A stretch of DNA of 64,000 bases from Ifrita kowaldi (lineage: Eukaryota > Chordata > Aves > Passeriformes > Cinclosomatidae): the NCBI GenBank assembly GCA_013398055.1, contig VZRS01009566.1, positions 662,147 to 726,146 of the forward strand, given 5' to 3'. This document shows, piece by piece, positions 40,559 to 52,650 of the stretch. The position numbers and the translations under genes were made by a program. Positions within the stretch are counted from its first letter, which is position 1. Every line of letters starts with the position of its first letter. Under the pieces are notes generated by a model. That model saw only the letters and a list, made by a program, of their open reading frames with translations. It had not been told where the DNA came from and ran no database searches.

Positions 40559-40896
40559 CCCCAAATCCAGTTCAAGAAGAGGGTGCTCCAGACTGCAAAC
40601 AGAAATATTTGGGTTTTAACAGTGCTATGTGTCAGTGTAATGAAATGAGAGCAAAGAGCCAGACTTCCAAGTGTCCCAGGCAACACTATGCTGACATTCT
40701 TATATTAAAAAAATAGAGTACATAAACCCAGACAAATTAAAATGGTAATGGTTTCTTTTGTTGAAAGTTTACCTTTAGGAAGAGGAATTTTTTTCATGTG
40801 TTGGGATTTAGTTAATCTCACAATAGATCACCTAAGCATCTCAGTTTTCATGTATGCAGAAACACATTTAAGATCCAAGAAAGACAAGGTCCAGTT

Positions 40897-40925
40897 CTTT
40901 TGCAAGACAACGGGTCTTGCAAAAG
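40897..40925. repeat. Perfect 12-base inverted repeat with 5-base loop
   Basis: The left arm CTTTTGCAAGAC (40897-40908) and right arm GTCTTGCAAAAG (40914-40925) are exact reverse complements separated by AACGG. The transcript could form a compact hairpin on either strand. No flanking tail of T or known RNA family supports a gene. Confidence 0.95.
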
Positions 40926-42104
40926 GCACCACTGACAGTCCAGTACAAACCCAGTGCATGATTCTTTCAACATTTCAAAGACGGCTACAGTTCTCATTGT
41001 GTTTTGATGTTTGGGTATTTTTAAACAGCTCTACAAATTATTATTAAAAAATTTAAGTTCAGAAAATAATGAAAACTAAATCCAGGACAGACATGTAAGA
41101 ATGAGGAGACTATCGTTCACTTAAGATCCAATTTTGCATCAATGAAACCAAAGGAAGTTCTACTGCCTTCTTTGTTGAAGGAGATAACACCTGTGGTTCT
41201 TCACCTTCACACCTGGTAGAGCAACAAATTCAACTTCTTAAGGTCTAGTAACACCCAGAACTAGGTCTTGCCTCTGGCCATCAACACTACAATTGTCATT
41301 ACCTTTCTTTTTCCTAGGCAAAAAGTGACAAGAGAGGACATCGAGAATCCTAGATGTGAACACAATCAACCAACAGTATGCTCTCTGGAATTTGCTGAAG
41401 ACAGAATACATTTAACACCTGAACACTAGCTGTCTAACAAATCCAAGTTATTACCTCACGTACGAGGACGCGGCACAGCCACAGGCACCTCAGGGGCAAC
41501 TGCTGAATACAATCAGATATTAAAAGTGGAAGAAGAAAGAGACTCAAATAGCTTCTACATCTCTCAATGATTTTTACCAGATAGGAGCTGATTTTCTACA
41601 GGAAACACTGTATTTCAAAGGGTTCAGCTATAACTGGAGAATCATGAAGCTCATCACAGAAGCTCCAAGCATGGTGTTGGGTAACAGCATAGTAGTTCCT
41701 GATTCTAATGTTGTGGTAGGTCACACAGCCTTTAACAGGGGGAAAGGGTGGAACTGGCAGCCTCCACCTTACAGGAAACTCGGTCTTTCACATGTCTGCA
41801 GAACATGACACCTTTATGGTTATTCCCTGGTGAGCACTGGAGTTAAAGGGCACACATAACTGCGAGCACAAGTACATGCTTCTGCCGTTAAATCCTAACT
41901 CCTTCCTCTTCAAGGCTGGAGAGCTCCAGGAGGGAGTTTGGGCATAAACAGCCTGTTGCCAACAGAGTAATTTGTGTAGCCACCTCCCAGTGACTGTTTT
42001 TCCTAAGTGTCCTGCAGTTATGAGCAGTTCTCATGGAAATATGTCCCTCTTCACCTTCTTTCCTGAGGCGTGGTTCCTTTCCCTTCTGTACCATCAGGAC
42101 ATCA

Positions 42105-42317
42105 GAAGATGTTCAGGTTGAGTATTAGGAACAAGTTCTGCACTCAGAGGGTGGTCAAGCACTGTAAAAAGCTCTCCAAGGAAACTGTCACAGCCCCAAG
42201 CCTGTCAGGGTCAAGAAGCATTTGGACAATGCACTTAAGATATATGGTTTAACTTTTAGGTTGCCCTGTGTGGAATCTTGGGTCCCTTCCAATTCAGGAT
42301 ATTCTGTGATTCTATAA
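42105..42317 (+). mobile_element. CR1 LINE 3' end
   Basis: The sequence follows the CR1 3' region: a GTTCAGGTTGAGTATTAGGA block, AAGTTCTGCACTCAGAGGGT, a TTTGGACAATGC region, GGGTCCCTTCCAATTCAGGA and finally the ATTCTGTGATTCTATA octamer-type tail that ends CR1 elements. It is a 5'-truncated, diverged copy in plus orientation, opposite to SRGAP1. It is non-coding. Confidence 0.88.
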
Positions 42318-45300
42318 ATGGCAATTATGCACGAGGACTGCCTTCATTTCTGTAACATGATGGAGGCAGAGCTGGTTGCTTTCATCAGAGCAGCTAATCC
42401 AACCTGCACCATGCTCCCAGTAAGACTCTGAGAAAGTAGGTAGAAGAGAATATACCACAGTGCTCTCATAAGGGAGATACTCCACTTCTGCTGTATTTTA
42501 CAACACACCAGCTTGATATCCCACTATTACAGAGAGGAAGAACTGGGGTTTCTTGATGCAAATCAGCAAGAGGCTTTCTCTAAAGAATGTTGATACTCAC
42601 AAGAGAAGCTTGATTTTACTCTTATCCCTGGAAGATTTCTACTGCACTCTGTAATTAGAAGGTTTTGCCTAGATCTGTCAGTTGGAAAAAACTATAGCTC
42701 ACCTGATTAGTCAGTGCCCCCTGCAAAGAACATCTTCGATGTGAATACTCTGGGAGTGCACCGATACTGACAGCATCTTGATGTTATTTTTTTAAATGAG
42801 ATTCATGAATATCATTTAATAGCCTAACTTTTTCCACATTACAGGACTAAACACCCTTTCTCTTTCAAAGCAGGTTTTGAGTGTAAAATATTTGGTGGAT
42901 ATTTCCATTCAAGGCTAACATTCTTCAGTAATAAGTGTATATTTAAACACAAAAGCTAAGTGTATTAACTTTATTTCCATGGCACGAGAAAACTCAGCTG
43001 CCATCTTCATTTTTTTGAAGATGTGCATGTTTTAATAATTGAAGTAGATAAAAGTATTTTATTCCTTAAGCATAAAAGCTCCCAGAAACCCCAGCTGAGA
43101 AGAAACCCCACTGTGCTAAATGATGTGCAAATACAGAGTAACACACACATTCTCCCAAAGTTTACCATCAGCAGAATCACAAAGAAAGTACCATCCCTAC
43201 TTTACATTGCTCAAACCATGCAGCTGAGCTGAGAAAGAAATCCACATCTGCGGAGACCTGATACAATGGATTTAACCACAATCTCCAGCCATGGCAGGAT
43301 GAAACTGAGGTCTTATCTCAGTGAATGCTCTTGCAAGGTATGACCTCCTTAGCCTCTTTTCCCCTTATGTAGGCAGCTTGCCAACCCACTTTCCTTCTCC
43401 TCCTTCACCTTTTTAATTTTTTAATTGTAGCTCACTAATGAGTCACTTATCATTTTGGAGTCACCAGTAGTTTAACTCAAAGTGGTCAAGTGCCTCATTA
43501 AATTCTTCCCTACTTAACATTAACACATCATACATTTCACTGTGATTTTTTTGTTGTAGCTGCAAGTGTTTAAGCTTTTATTATGAGCAGCTTCTTTCAA
43601 TGGTTATTAATGCCTATTTTATTGAAGATGATGGAAGCAGTTTACCAGTAGACATAGGTCTCAAAAAATTCCAGTAGATGCAGAGATCACTCTTTGCTGC
43701 TACAAAGACAGAAGTATCACAAATTTTGCGAAGTAATTATAAAGAAAACCACATTGTGTTGTTTGAGTCCAGCACACTTAACAGAAATGCCATAATAGGA
43801 TCCTATTCTGCCCCTGAAGTAACAAACATCAATATATCAGCCATAATTCAAAAGATGGATAATAAAAGCTGTGAAACAGAAATGATACACAATGAAGCTA
43901 TGAATAATAAGAAGGCTGCTACAGAAAAAAATAGTTAGTTAAGGCATTTCACCTAAGCCAGCTGTTGAGACTCCCTGACTCAGCATTGTCTAATAGAGCA
44001 GTTATTGTATGCCTTAAAGCCGAAATTCAGTGGGGCTGTGAGAAGAGCAAACATGGAAATACAATGGCCCAAGCTGTTAGTCTCAAGGAATTTGTTTTCC
44101 CTGTCTCCAATTAGGTGCAATGTTGCCCTGCACAAGCTGGCAACAAGCAGACCAAAGGCTTACCTGACAGGATACACAGCACATTTGCTGCAAAGCGTGG
44201 AAGAGCTGTCAGAGATTCCCAAGTGTCAGCGCTCCAAGAAACAACGTAGCAAAGAGGGAAGCTCCAAACAAGGATCTGGGATCATCCAGGGCTGGCTAAA
44301 CATTTAGTAAACATGCACTGCATTTAAACCATTTTACTGTTTTCAAAGCCAAAGCTTACTTAGTACAGGTTTTGTTCTATATCCAGTGTGTTTTTGCTCA
44401 AAAAGACCAAAATTACACTGTCTAGGGAATAAATTAGGCTTGGCGAGGAAACCACAACCTACCATCAGAGGTTGAAACTCGGGGTCCTGCCTAAGAGTGG
44501 GAGAGTTTCAGGCTTCCTTCCGGAGATGGGGAGGATTCAAGATCTCCTGCTCAGACATGGCATAACTGCAGAGGCCAGGAAGGCACAGGCAGGCTGCTGT
44601 CCACCCAGCAATCAAGATTTTTCAGGACATGCAGAGGCAGTCACTGAACCATACAGCACCATTTGAAGCCAGAAAAATGAGCATACAACCAGAATGAAGT
44701 CTGCTATAAATCAGTGCGGAGGTGAACTAACTAGCAAGATTTCAGTGTAAACCAATGTGAAGAAGAATGCTTGAGCTACAGCTTGTAAATCCAAACGAAA
44801 GCAATCTACCGAAGCCAAAACTATCCCGGTTGCCATCAGAACTGGGAACATATAAATAATCTATGCAATTAATTCAGTAATTTATTATGTTTATAAATTA
44901 ATCAATAAGGTAACATTGACAGCCCAGTAGTTTTTAATGGCAGAATTACCATGTCCTCCCCATTAAAAATCAAGGCAGAAAAGAATCAAATACTTAAAAG
45001 GCAGAGTTAACAAACCAACCCAGTTCTTTCCATCTTGAGATTCCCTGAATCTTATAACCCTGCCAAGCAAATTGATGTCTTACGAGCAGGTTAGTGAAAT
45101 GAAAGATTTATTTTCCTCTGTTGTATGAGAAGACTGTCCTCTCACAGAACATACTTCCACTGCTACTGGTAAAATAAAAAATGTCTATTAAGTCACAAGC
45201 ATTTCCTCCCATTATTGAGAGCAAACAACATATTCTCACGCAACTCTGCATTCTTTCCATGAGTATTTCGTTATGAAGCTAAAACAGTAAATGGTACAAG

Positions 45301-46257
45301 ATGTATTTCTTAGCAAACATCATGCTATTTATTTGCTTAGACTGGGCAGGAGTATCATTATAAAAGGTATATTAGAGGTGTTTATTGAAGTCTCATGAAA
45401 AGCTATTTCCTACTCTCATGTTTTGCAGTTCTACTATGAATGCCCAAGGCGAACCAAACAATCCATTCCTATCAGCCAAACCCTAAAGTTCTGTAAATGA
45501 CATAGAAGGTACTGAAAATACAAATTTTTTCTTTCAGTTTGTACATATATAAAATATTAAGGTCAAATCAGTTTGTTCTTTCACAGAGCATGAAAGATCA
45601 GCATTAAAAACATCTAGATTTCCAGAACAAAATAAATTTCTTTCCTTGAAAATTTTCCAATCATTTATTAGGCTTGAATTAAGGTGGTGTAGATTTAAGA
45701 GCACCATTAACTTCAGTGAGAAGTTTCAGCCTTATTCTAAGCTGAAACCAAGATCAGCGCAAAGGCAGCTAGGGATATCATACAACAAAATTATGATGGT
45801 GCCAGCAGCATTTGAAAGGCACCTTATTATGTGGTTTAAGGCAAAATTTAAAACATTAGGGATAGTTTGCTAATTTAAAACTAAGACATCCCTTGTAGAC
45901 ATTAACAGCTCTGAACTACACTGACATTTTTGGTATACCAAAATTGAATAATTTAGATGTATAAGCATTAAATCTAGTGGAAAATGCCATAAATCCTTCA
46001 GTATGAACCCTGCAGCCATGGGTATAAAAATGTCTCTGGCCTTACACCTCATCCTGACACTGGGAAAGTGATACACGACAGACATTTGATCTGGTCCGTT
46101 CTATAAGAAGGCATTCTGCTTTTCTATTATGTTTTCTTCTTACAGCTGCCATCCCAAGGAAAGCAGATGTATCCCAGCCCTTTAGGAACACAGCACTAGC
46201 TGTCACCTGTTCCTACACAGACCTTCACCCCCTATGCCATCCTCTTGCCAATCTCAC

Positions 46258-47100
46258 CGCTGCTCCTGCCCGGGCTGGCCTCACCTGAACAGGTGACCCC
46301 CGTACAAAGCACCGTGTCCCCACCGGAGCTTCGCGCTCCGTGTCTGCCGTGGGTTCAGCAGAGCTGCAGCCAGCAGAGCCACTCGACAACTGCTCTCCAG
46401 AAACTGCAAAATCCTGTCAGCTTGTCAGGGCATTTAAGGGGGCACCAGGAAGGCAGCAGCAGCCGAAGTGCATCAGCATTCAAACAGCATGGTCTGCAAC
46501 CTCTTGTTAACAGCAGCATAAGCAATCTTGAAGATTCTCTTAGCAGAAACTTAAATACAGCAGTCACTACAGTGAGATCTGATTTATTCCTGAATGTAAA
46601 GGACACTCCACCACAGAACAAACACCAATGACTTTTCTACCCATTTGTTTTACACAGAGCTCATCAGGCCACAGACCCGGGAAGCCAGTGACAACACTAA
46701 CAGCTGCCACGTCTTTCCACTACTGCTAAGTTTCATCAATACACGCCAGACCGACTGATCCAGGCTGCAGCCCAAAGAGACTCATTTGGCAAGGTTATGT
46801 AAGAAATGAGCTGCTGGACCGGCTGCTTCGTTTTTGTTTATCCACACAAATTAAAAAGCGTGGTCATGCGTAAGTTAATCAGTAGCAGAAAACAGCTATC
46901 CCCACTTTTTATGCCAGTTGGCCTATTTAATGCTCTCAACTTAAAAAGCAGCAATAAAAAGGCCACAAAACAGAAGATGTGTCAGATGAGTGGAGGACGG
47001 TGACTGGCTGGAGAGTAAGCCAGGGCGTCACGTCCATCGTTCCGCATTTCCCAGAACCCAAGCATAAAATTGGCAGAAGTTACAGATCAACCTCGAGCCA
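46258..47100. promoter_or_regulatory. CpG-enriched patch, candidate intronic regulatory element or alternative promoter
   Basis: Nine CpG dinucleotides fall within about 90 bases (46258-46349), in strong contrast to the CpG-poor intron around it. CpGs continue more thinly to about 47093. The segment includes GCCCGGGC-type and TTCGCGCTCCG strings and, at 47026-47034, CGTCACGTC, which resembles a CRE/E-box site. On the minus strand a CAGGTGAGG donor-like string sits at about 46271-46279, so an alternative first exon is imaginable. Function is inferred from composition only. Confidence 0.25.
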
Positions 47101-48146
47101 GCAACATACATTAAGACTTACTGCAATGAAATAGAGTGAAGCCCTGGATAAAGCAATTTAAACTTGGAAAAAAGAAGGCAACTAAGAGATACGGATAAGT
47201 AAATGCAAAGGCACTCCCTCTCAAGAAAGCACCAAAAGAAAATAAAAACAAATGTAAAATACCTAACTACCACCGACAATGCCAATGCCATACCCACCAT
47301 TTGAGTGCTTATAAACAAAACAAAAAAAATTTTTTTTTGTCAGCAGTCACCCTTTCAAAAATAATGAAAAAATTGTCCCAGGATTTACCAATTACACATT
47401 TTGAATTTCTAATATAATTTTTTAGTTAATATTCGTGAGAGGATTGTGAAATACTTCCTCCCAATTTGTAAGCTAAGAATAAAACAAACACAAACAACAC
47501 ATTCTTTGGCATATCTCAAGGCTTTGCATTTAACAACTCATGGTACCCAAAACAGAAATTTGCTGATGTTACTTTAAATTTCCCATTAAAAAAAAAATAA
47601 AAGTCAGTGCCTCCAGGAGGTGGCCATTATACATTAAAAAAGTAAAGATGCTGCAAGCTGTTAGACTGTGGACTCATGCCTAACATGCATTAACTATGTC
47701 CATTACAGCTAATTTTTACAGCCATTTGGTATCCTGACAGCTTACTCTGAGGTTTGCCATCATTACAATGCCCATGCTTGCCTTACGTAATACTGTCTGT
47801 ATCTGTGTAACTTTTTTCAGCAATGAAGAATTACTTTATTCTAAGGCACGGTAAAAAAAAAGACTGAAATGGGGGAAAGGGATTGTTTGGTCCAAAGCCC
47901 AGTTAATCAAGATGGAATGTCTCCTGGTGCTCACATCTGACCTCAGGGTTTTTCAGGATTTCACTGGTCTCCCTGGTGATAGTTGCTATGAGCACTTTCA
48001 GTGTGTGTCATGAGAAATACTTAAAAGAAATTTTCACTGCTTTCACACAGTCCTTCTAACCTTAGATGTATTAACTTTTATCAATGTTGTTCCCCATAAA
48101 AAAGTAAGTTGAAAATTCTTCTAATTTTTCTTTTCATTCCTTGCAG

Positions 48147-48325
48147 GGAATCCAAGCACTGGACAGGGTTTGCCTCCTCCTGCCACAACGAGCCACTTTA
48201 AAACCTTTCAAGATGAAAAGATTTTTTCAAAACCTGCCCTCCAGGGGATGAGCTTGAGAAGATGAAGGTGTCTTGTCCTTTTAAAAGGCTCAAGCCAGAT
48301 AAAACACATCCAGGGGTGATGCAAA
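48147..48325 (+). other. Splice-bracketed segment, candidate plus-strand exon
   Basis: On the plus strand a strong pyrimidine tract ending in CATTCCTTGCAG (48135-48146) is followed after 179 bases by GCAAA and a perfect GTAAGT donor (48326-48331). None of the three frames is open across the whole segment. The longest in-frame stretch from the acceptor runs 38 codons to a TGA (NPSTGQGLPPPATTSHFKTF...). It could be a non-coding exon of an antisense transcript, a terminal coding exon, or a chance pairing of good splice signals. I recognise no protein here. Confidence 0.2.
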
Positions 48326-49589
48326 GTAAGTAACAGCCATGGAGCCATGTTCATCAGCCTCAAACACTGGGCCCTAAGAATCTCATTGTATTTTATGAAA
48401 ATGAACAAGTTGAGTCCCAGTGTTTGAGAGGCTACAATAAATTGTATTTCTTTTTCCTTCTTACTCAGTTGAAAATACCAGCATTCTGTAAGTTTTAAAT
48501 CACATAATCCTCCAACCAACAAACAAAATGATTCTTTATAAACCTTAGAAGATAAAACCATCTTGTTTAATGTTTGCTCTGTAATACCAAGGCAGTAGGG
48601 TCCTGTTGTCAAAAGTAGTACAATGTGTGTACTTACGCATGGTAAGTTTTGAGCAGTTAAACTGTTTGAATTGATTTGACAGAACCAAACACTGCAGTTC
48701 AATACAACTACTTCTCCTGCCTTTTTGTTTTGCTTTATCTTCTGGATATTCCAAAGAAAGTTCAAGTTTAATACTTGAAAAGCACGGATAAACTACACTC
48801 AAGTATACTTTTTGGAGTAGTAGTGAAGAAAAATTAGCTGGTTATTAAAAAGAGTCAACAACTGAAACATATTCAAAATTGGTTGGAACATCAAAAACTG
48901 ACACAACTTAGAATACACAAATGATGAACTTTTAGAAGGCTTGAAAAACCATGATTAAGGCAATCATTTCCAAAAAACACTAGGGTACAATTCCTTTGGC
49001 AGCAGCAGAAATGCATTCAGCTATATTAAGATGCATCAAACATCTGCTTAAAAGCTTTCTGGCAAACTTAAGTGAAAATGAAATTTTATACTGACTGGCA
49101 AAGCTCAAGTTTTTCCTATAAAAGACTGCTTTTCACACATGAGATTCTGACATGTTGTTGGAAGAGAGCCTGAAAAACATCCTCACACTTCGAGCTGAAA
49201 ATATCTGGATTCAAAATGGAACTGTAATTCTCAGGGAGCTGTAATTCAAGTCCTTTATACCTTCCACTACTGTCTAATTGACAAGTGACCTACAGTTACT
49301 TTAAAAGGGAAGGAAAAACTTCGTATAATTAGAATATTCAGCTGACAGAGGACTTTTGAGGCAAAAGACTTTCATGTTACAATTCCCACAGGAAAACAAA
49401 ATGGCAACTTGAATGTTTTTTCACTTTTAACTGTGGACTGAAACACATCGGAAGACACTCGTGCTGTCCTCAGCTGCTTAGTGGGAAGGCAGACATACAG
49501 AAGGCAGACCATGGTATTCCCAGAGGTGCAGAGTGATGGTGGGAGAACCAATAAGCACAAACTGCATGACAGAAAATTCTGACTAACTG

Positions 49590-49795
49590 CAAGGAAAAAG
49601 TCTTCTCTGTGACAGCAGTCAAGGCAACAGGTTGCCTAGAGAGTTAGTGAAATCTCCATTCTTGGATGTACACAAAGCTCAAGTGCGAACAGCCTTGAGC
49701 AACCTCATCTAAGGGGCTGCTTGGAACAGGCTGGACTAGATGGCCTCCAGATATGCCTCCCAAAGTAAATTATACCATGCTTCTATACAGGGACT
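49590..49795 (+). mobile_element. CR1 LINE 3' end, diverged
   Basis: Recognisable CR1 3' landmarks appear in order: AAGTCTTCTCTGTGACAGC, GCAACAGGTTGCCTAGAGAG, TTCTTGGATGTACACAAAGC, GCCTTGAGCAACCTCATCTA and GGCTGGACTAGATGGCCTCC. The tail is a degenerate ATGCTTCTATA rather than a clean octamer repeat, which suggests an older copy than the one at 42105. Plus orientation, non-coding. Confidence 0.85.
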
Positions 49796-52530
49796 GAAAA
49801 GATAAACTGCACATTCATGGGCAAAGCGAATATACAGCTTCTTCACATACACCTACTTCTCAATAAATATTTTTTTATTTTTTAAATAATAAATAATTTT
49901 AGCTTCACAAGTACAGCTAAAGAAAACGCAAACTCTTCCTTGGACTGTAGACAGTCCCCTATACAAAGAATTTTGTTCAAATGAACAATATACTAAACTC
50001 ATTTGGAAATAAGAGAAATAATTCTCCAAATAAAATTATTGAGTATTGTCGTACACACAATTTGCCTGTATCAGGAAGACATCTATACCTTCCTGAGAGA
50101 ATACAAAGAGCTCTTTAAGGGCAGTGACTGTTAACTATGCTTATTTGATGTGCACTGGGGCAGATTAAAGCTCTTTCGAACATTTTTAATGTGACAAGGT
50201 CAATAGCCACTGACTCATGCTGCTATGTGCATTACCTTTTGGAAGAAGTGTCATCCAAAAACATAAGCATGATCAGATCAGCCGAACAGTACTCAGGGTA
50301 AAAATCTTTTTTACCTCTGTTCCTGAAAAATGTCTGTGCTGGAATGCAAGACAGTTTCAGGATTTAGGAAGAAAATTCTTCAGGAATAAAAATATGAATG
50401 TATTCGTATTTAAGTAATATGTATTCCAAATTTTAGTATTCCAGTATGTAATCAACATACTGCAAATAGCAGCAAAATTACTTAATGGAGACCAGTTCAA
50501 GGAAAAAAAAAGGTTAAAAGGAAAGTCCAGCTGTTTCCTGAAGATCTGTCCTAAAGAGGTCCAGAACCAGCTCCTTTCCATCTCTATTATAAAGCAGTAT
50601 TTTCAGGCAATTTGGTGGAATGCTAACAGCTACCAAAAGAAGTCAATTTAAGAAACATGTCCAGCAAGTGACCTTACCGAAGTACAGAAAGACTGAGGAA
50701 ACATGCTTTCCTCAAAGAAGATTTAGTTTTTGAATAGGTGACATTTTTCACAGTACAAGGCTTTTCAGCCTTAAATACTTGTTTTCATCCTTGAATTAAA
50801 TATTCTCCTCTTAGTAAGGAATTAAACACAGCAAGTCAGAATTACATCATATTCATTGGGCACACACTTTTTTTCAACTGGTGGCCAAAAAACTTGCAGG
50901 CTGGCAGATTAAAGATCATCACCTCTCACACTGGACACTTCTAATGAAGGCTAGTAACTGTCTAATTCCCTCCCAAACCTATGCATGCTCCAGGAAGAAT
51001 GTGTTCCAGAATGTTGCCACTTCAGTCATTCCTAGTCATCTTTTCCATGATCTTTATTAATCTTTTGACTTCAGCAACACATAATTTCCCACTTCCCTCC
51101 CCAGCCATTTGTTCCCAGGTCATCTGGAATCACCTTTGCACCCAAGTGGTTCCATGTATTCTGTACTTTCTCAATTATGTCACCTTTGTTAAAAGATAGA
51201 GAGACTGCAGTCATATACAGTGTTTAATAAATTCTGCACCATGGATTTATACAGCTAACTCTTTCTGATATGTAGCATACGATTAACCAAGAACACTTAC
51301 AAAGAACACATTAAGCCAGAGCCATAGTTTAATAGCTTAATCCATAGTCTATTATGTATTTTACCCTTTCTGCTTCTCCTTTTAATATGCCTTTGATTGT
51401 TTCCTCATTTTTATCTACTTCCTTTCTGAAATATTATAAGGGGAAGTGAGGGTTTTCTGGGAGGCCTTTTCATTTAATGAGAAAACTGAATTAAAACACA
51501 TCATCTATTACAACTCTTCAGCATATAAATTGTGAATGAAGACCCAGTACAAAATCAGAATTTTTCTTGTGGGCTCTTCAGCACAGTCATTTATACTTGA
51601 CCATTACTTCCACATCATACCTTTTGTGACTTCTCCCTTGCACATGGAGAAGTAACTGAATTTTTTGGACATTACTGTTCTCTGACATCACAGCAATCCT
51701 CATCTTCCTCTATATCCTGCATCATTATCACCATTCTGTGTTATAACTGCTGGTATATTTCCAGGATAATTGCTATATATTCACTCAATTTCTATCCACA
51801 TGGACTGAGGCACCTGTTGATACATTTGACTTACTAATGTTATCCAGTTTCACTGTCCTTAAAGCACAAAGCCATTATTCCAAAGGTGTAAGCTGCTCCT
51901 ATTCTGACATATAAACCAATATTACAACTCTGGAATATTCATTGTTAAAGTATCCTAACTAAAAATCGGACACTCCAATCCATTTGTACTAGCTTGTAAG
52001 AGTTTGACATTTGCATAGAAGCACTTGCAGACTGAGTGTTGGTTTGATTATCTGTTTTTATGTGCTCTGTTGAAGTAGCACTGTCAGCTTGTTTCTTGAT
52101 AAAACCTGATAACACTTCTGTTCTTCCCAGACAATTTTTGACATTTTCTACCATGGAAGAGACATCACCCAAAGTACCCATTTGTTTGCCTTCATTTATT
52201 TTTCCATATTTTGGGTTGAGAGAAGACTGGATAGAGAAGCAAGAGTTACTTGCTCCAGCACAAATGCAATTATGGCGCTTCCAGACTCCTCAATGAAGAT
52301 TTTTGCCTTCCATTGTGGTAGGAAGGTAGCCCACCAAGGTACTTGGCAGGCTATATTTGAGGCTTAGAAACACCTCCCTGCATTGAGATACACACTGCAG
52401 GTGTTCACTTTGAGAGAGGATTCAAACTTCTAACTCTTCCTTGAGAGAGGCAGACAAAATGAGATGGTATTCAAAAGCCTGTTGGGAACTCTATTCACCA
52501 AGTATGACACAACCTGGTCCCTCTTGAAGC

Positions 52531-52650
52531 AACAGGCCCAGAACTAAACACAGGATTCAAGGTGCAGTACCACCAGAGCCAAGTACAGGGGGCAATCACT
52601 GCTCTAGTCCTGCTGGCCATGCTATTTCTGCCATGTTTCCAGGATACCTC
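52531..52650 (-). mobile_element. CR1 LINE internal fragment, reverse orientation
   Basis: Read on the minus strand this matches the CR1 segment just downstream of the reverse transcriptase: TGGCCAGCAGGA-type text followed by a CCCCCTGTACTTGGCTCTGG-like string and TTCTGGGCC. On the plus strand it appears as GGCCCAGAACTAAACACAGG through AGTACAGGGGGCAATCACTG to CTGCTGGCCATGC. The true limits are uncertain and sequence up to about 52700 may also belong to it. Minus orientation, non-coding. Confidence 0.75.

Larger units (their letters stand above)
33001..49589 (-). other. Presumed SRGAP1 intron 1, middle part
   Basis: There is no supported gene here. The stretch contains a tetranucleotide repeat at 35959-36008, two perfect hairpins at 40529-40558 and 40897-40925, a CR1 tail at 42105-42317, a CpG-enriched patch beginning at 46258 and a plus-strand splice-bracketed segment at 48147-48325. 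The other open frames are short and lack motifs or a credible gene context. Confidence 0.7.

Noticed and set aside
44143..44166. 24-base minus-strand segment between CTTTGCAG and GTAAGC
   Set aside because: The splice-like borders are present, but the segment has no neighbouring exon in intron 1 to give a phase test, and short pairs like this occur by chance.
48208..48765. Minus-strand open frame of 185 codons
   Set aside because: It has no recognisable domain, splice context or conserved motif, and the composition (Leu, Phe, Cys, Trp rich) is what AT-rich non-coding DNA gives. The overlapping plus-strand splice pair is the more credible signal here.
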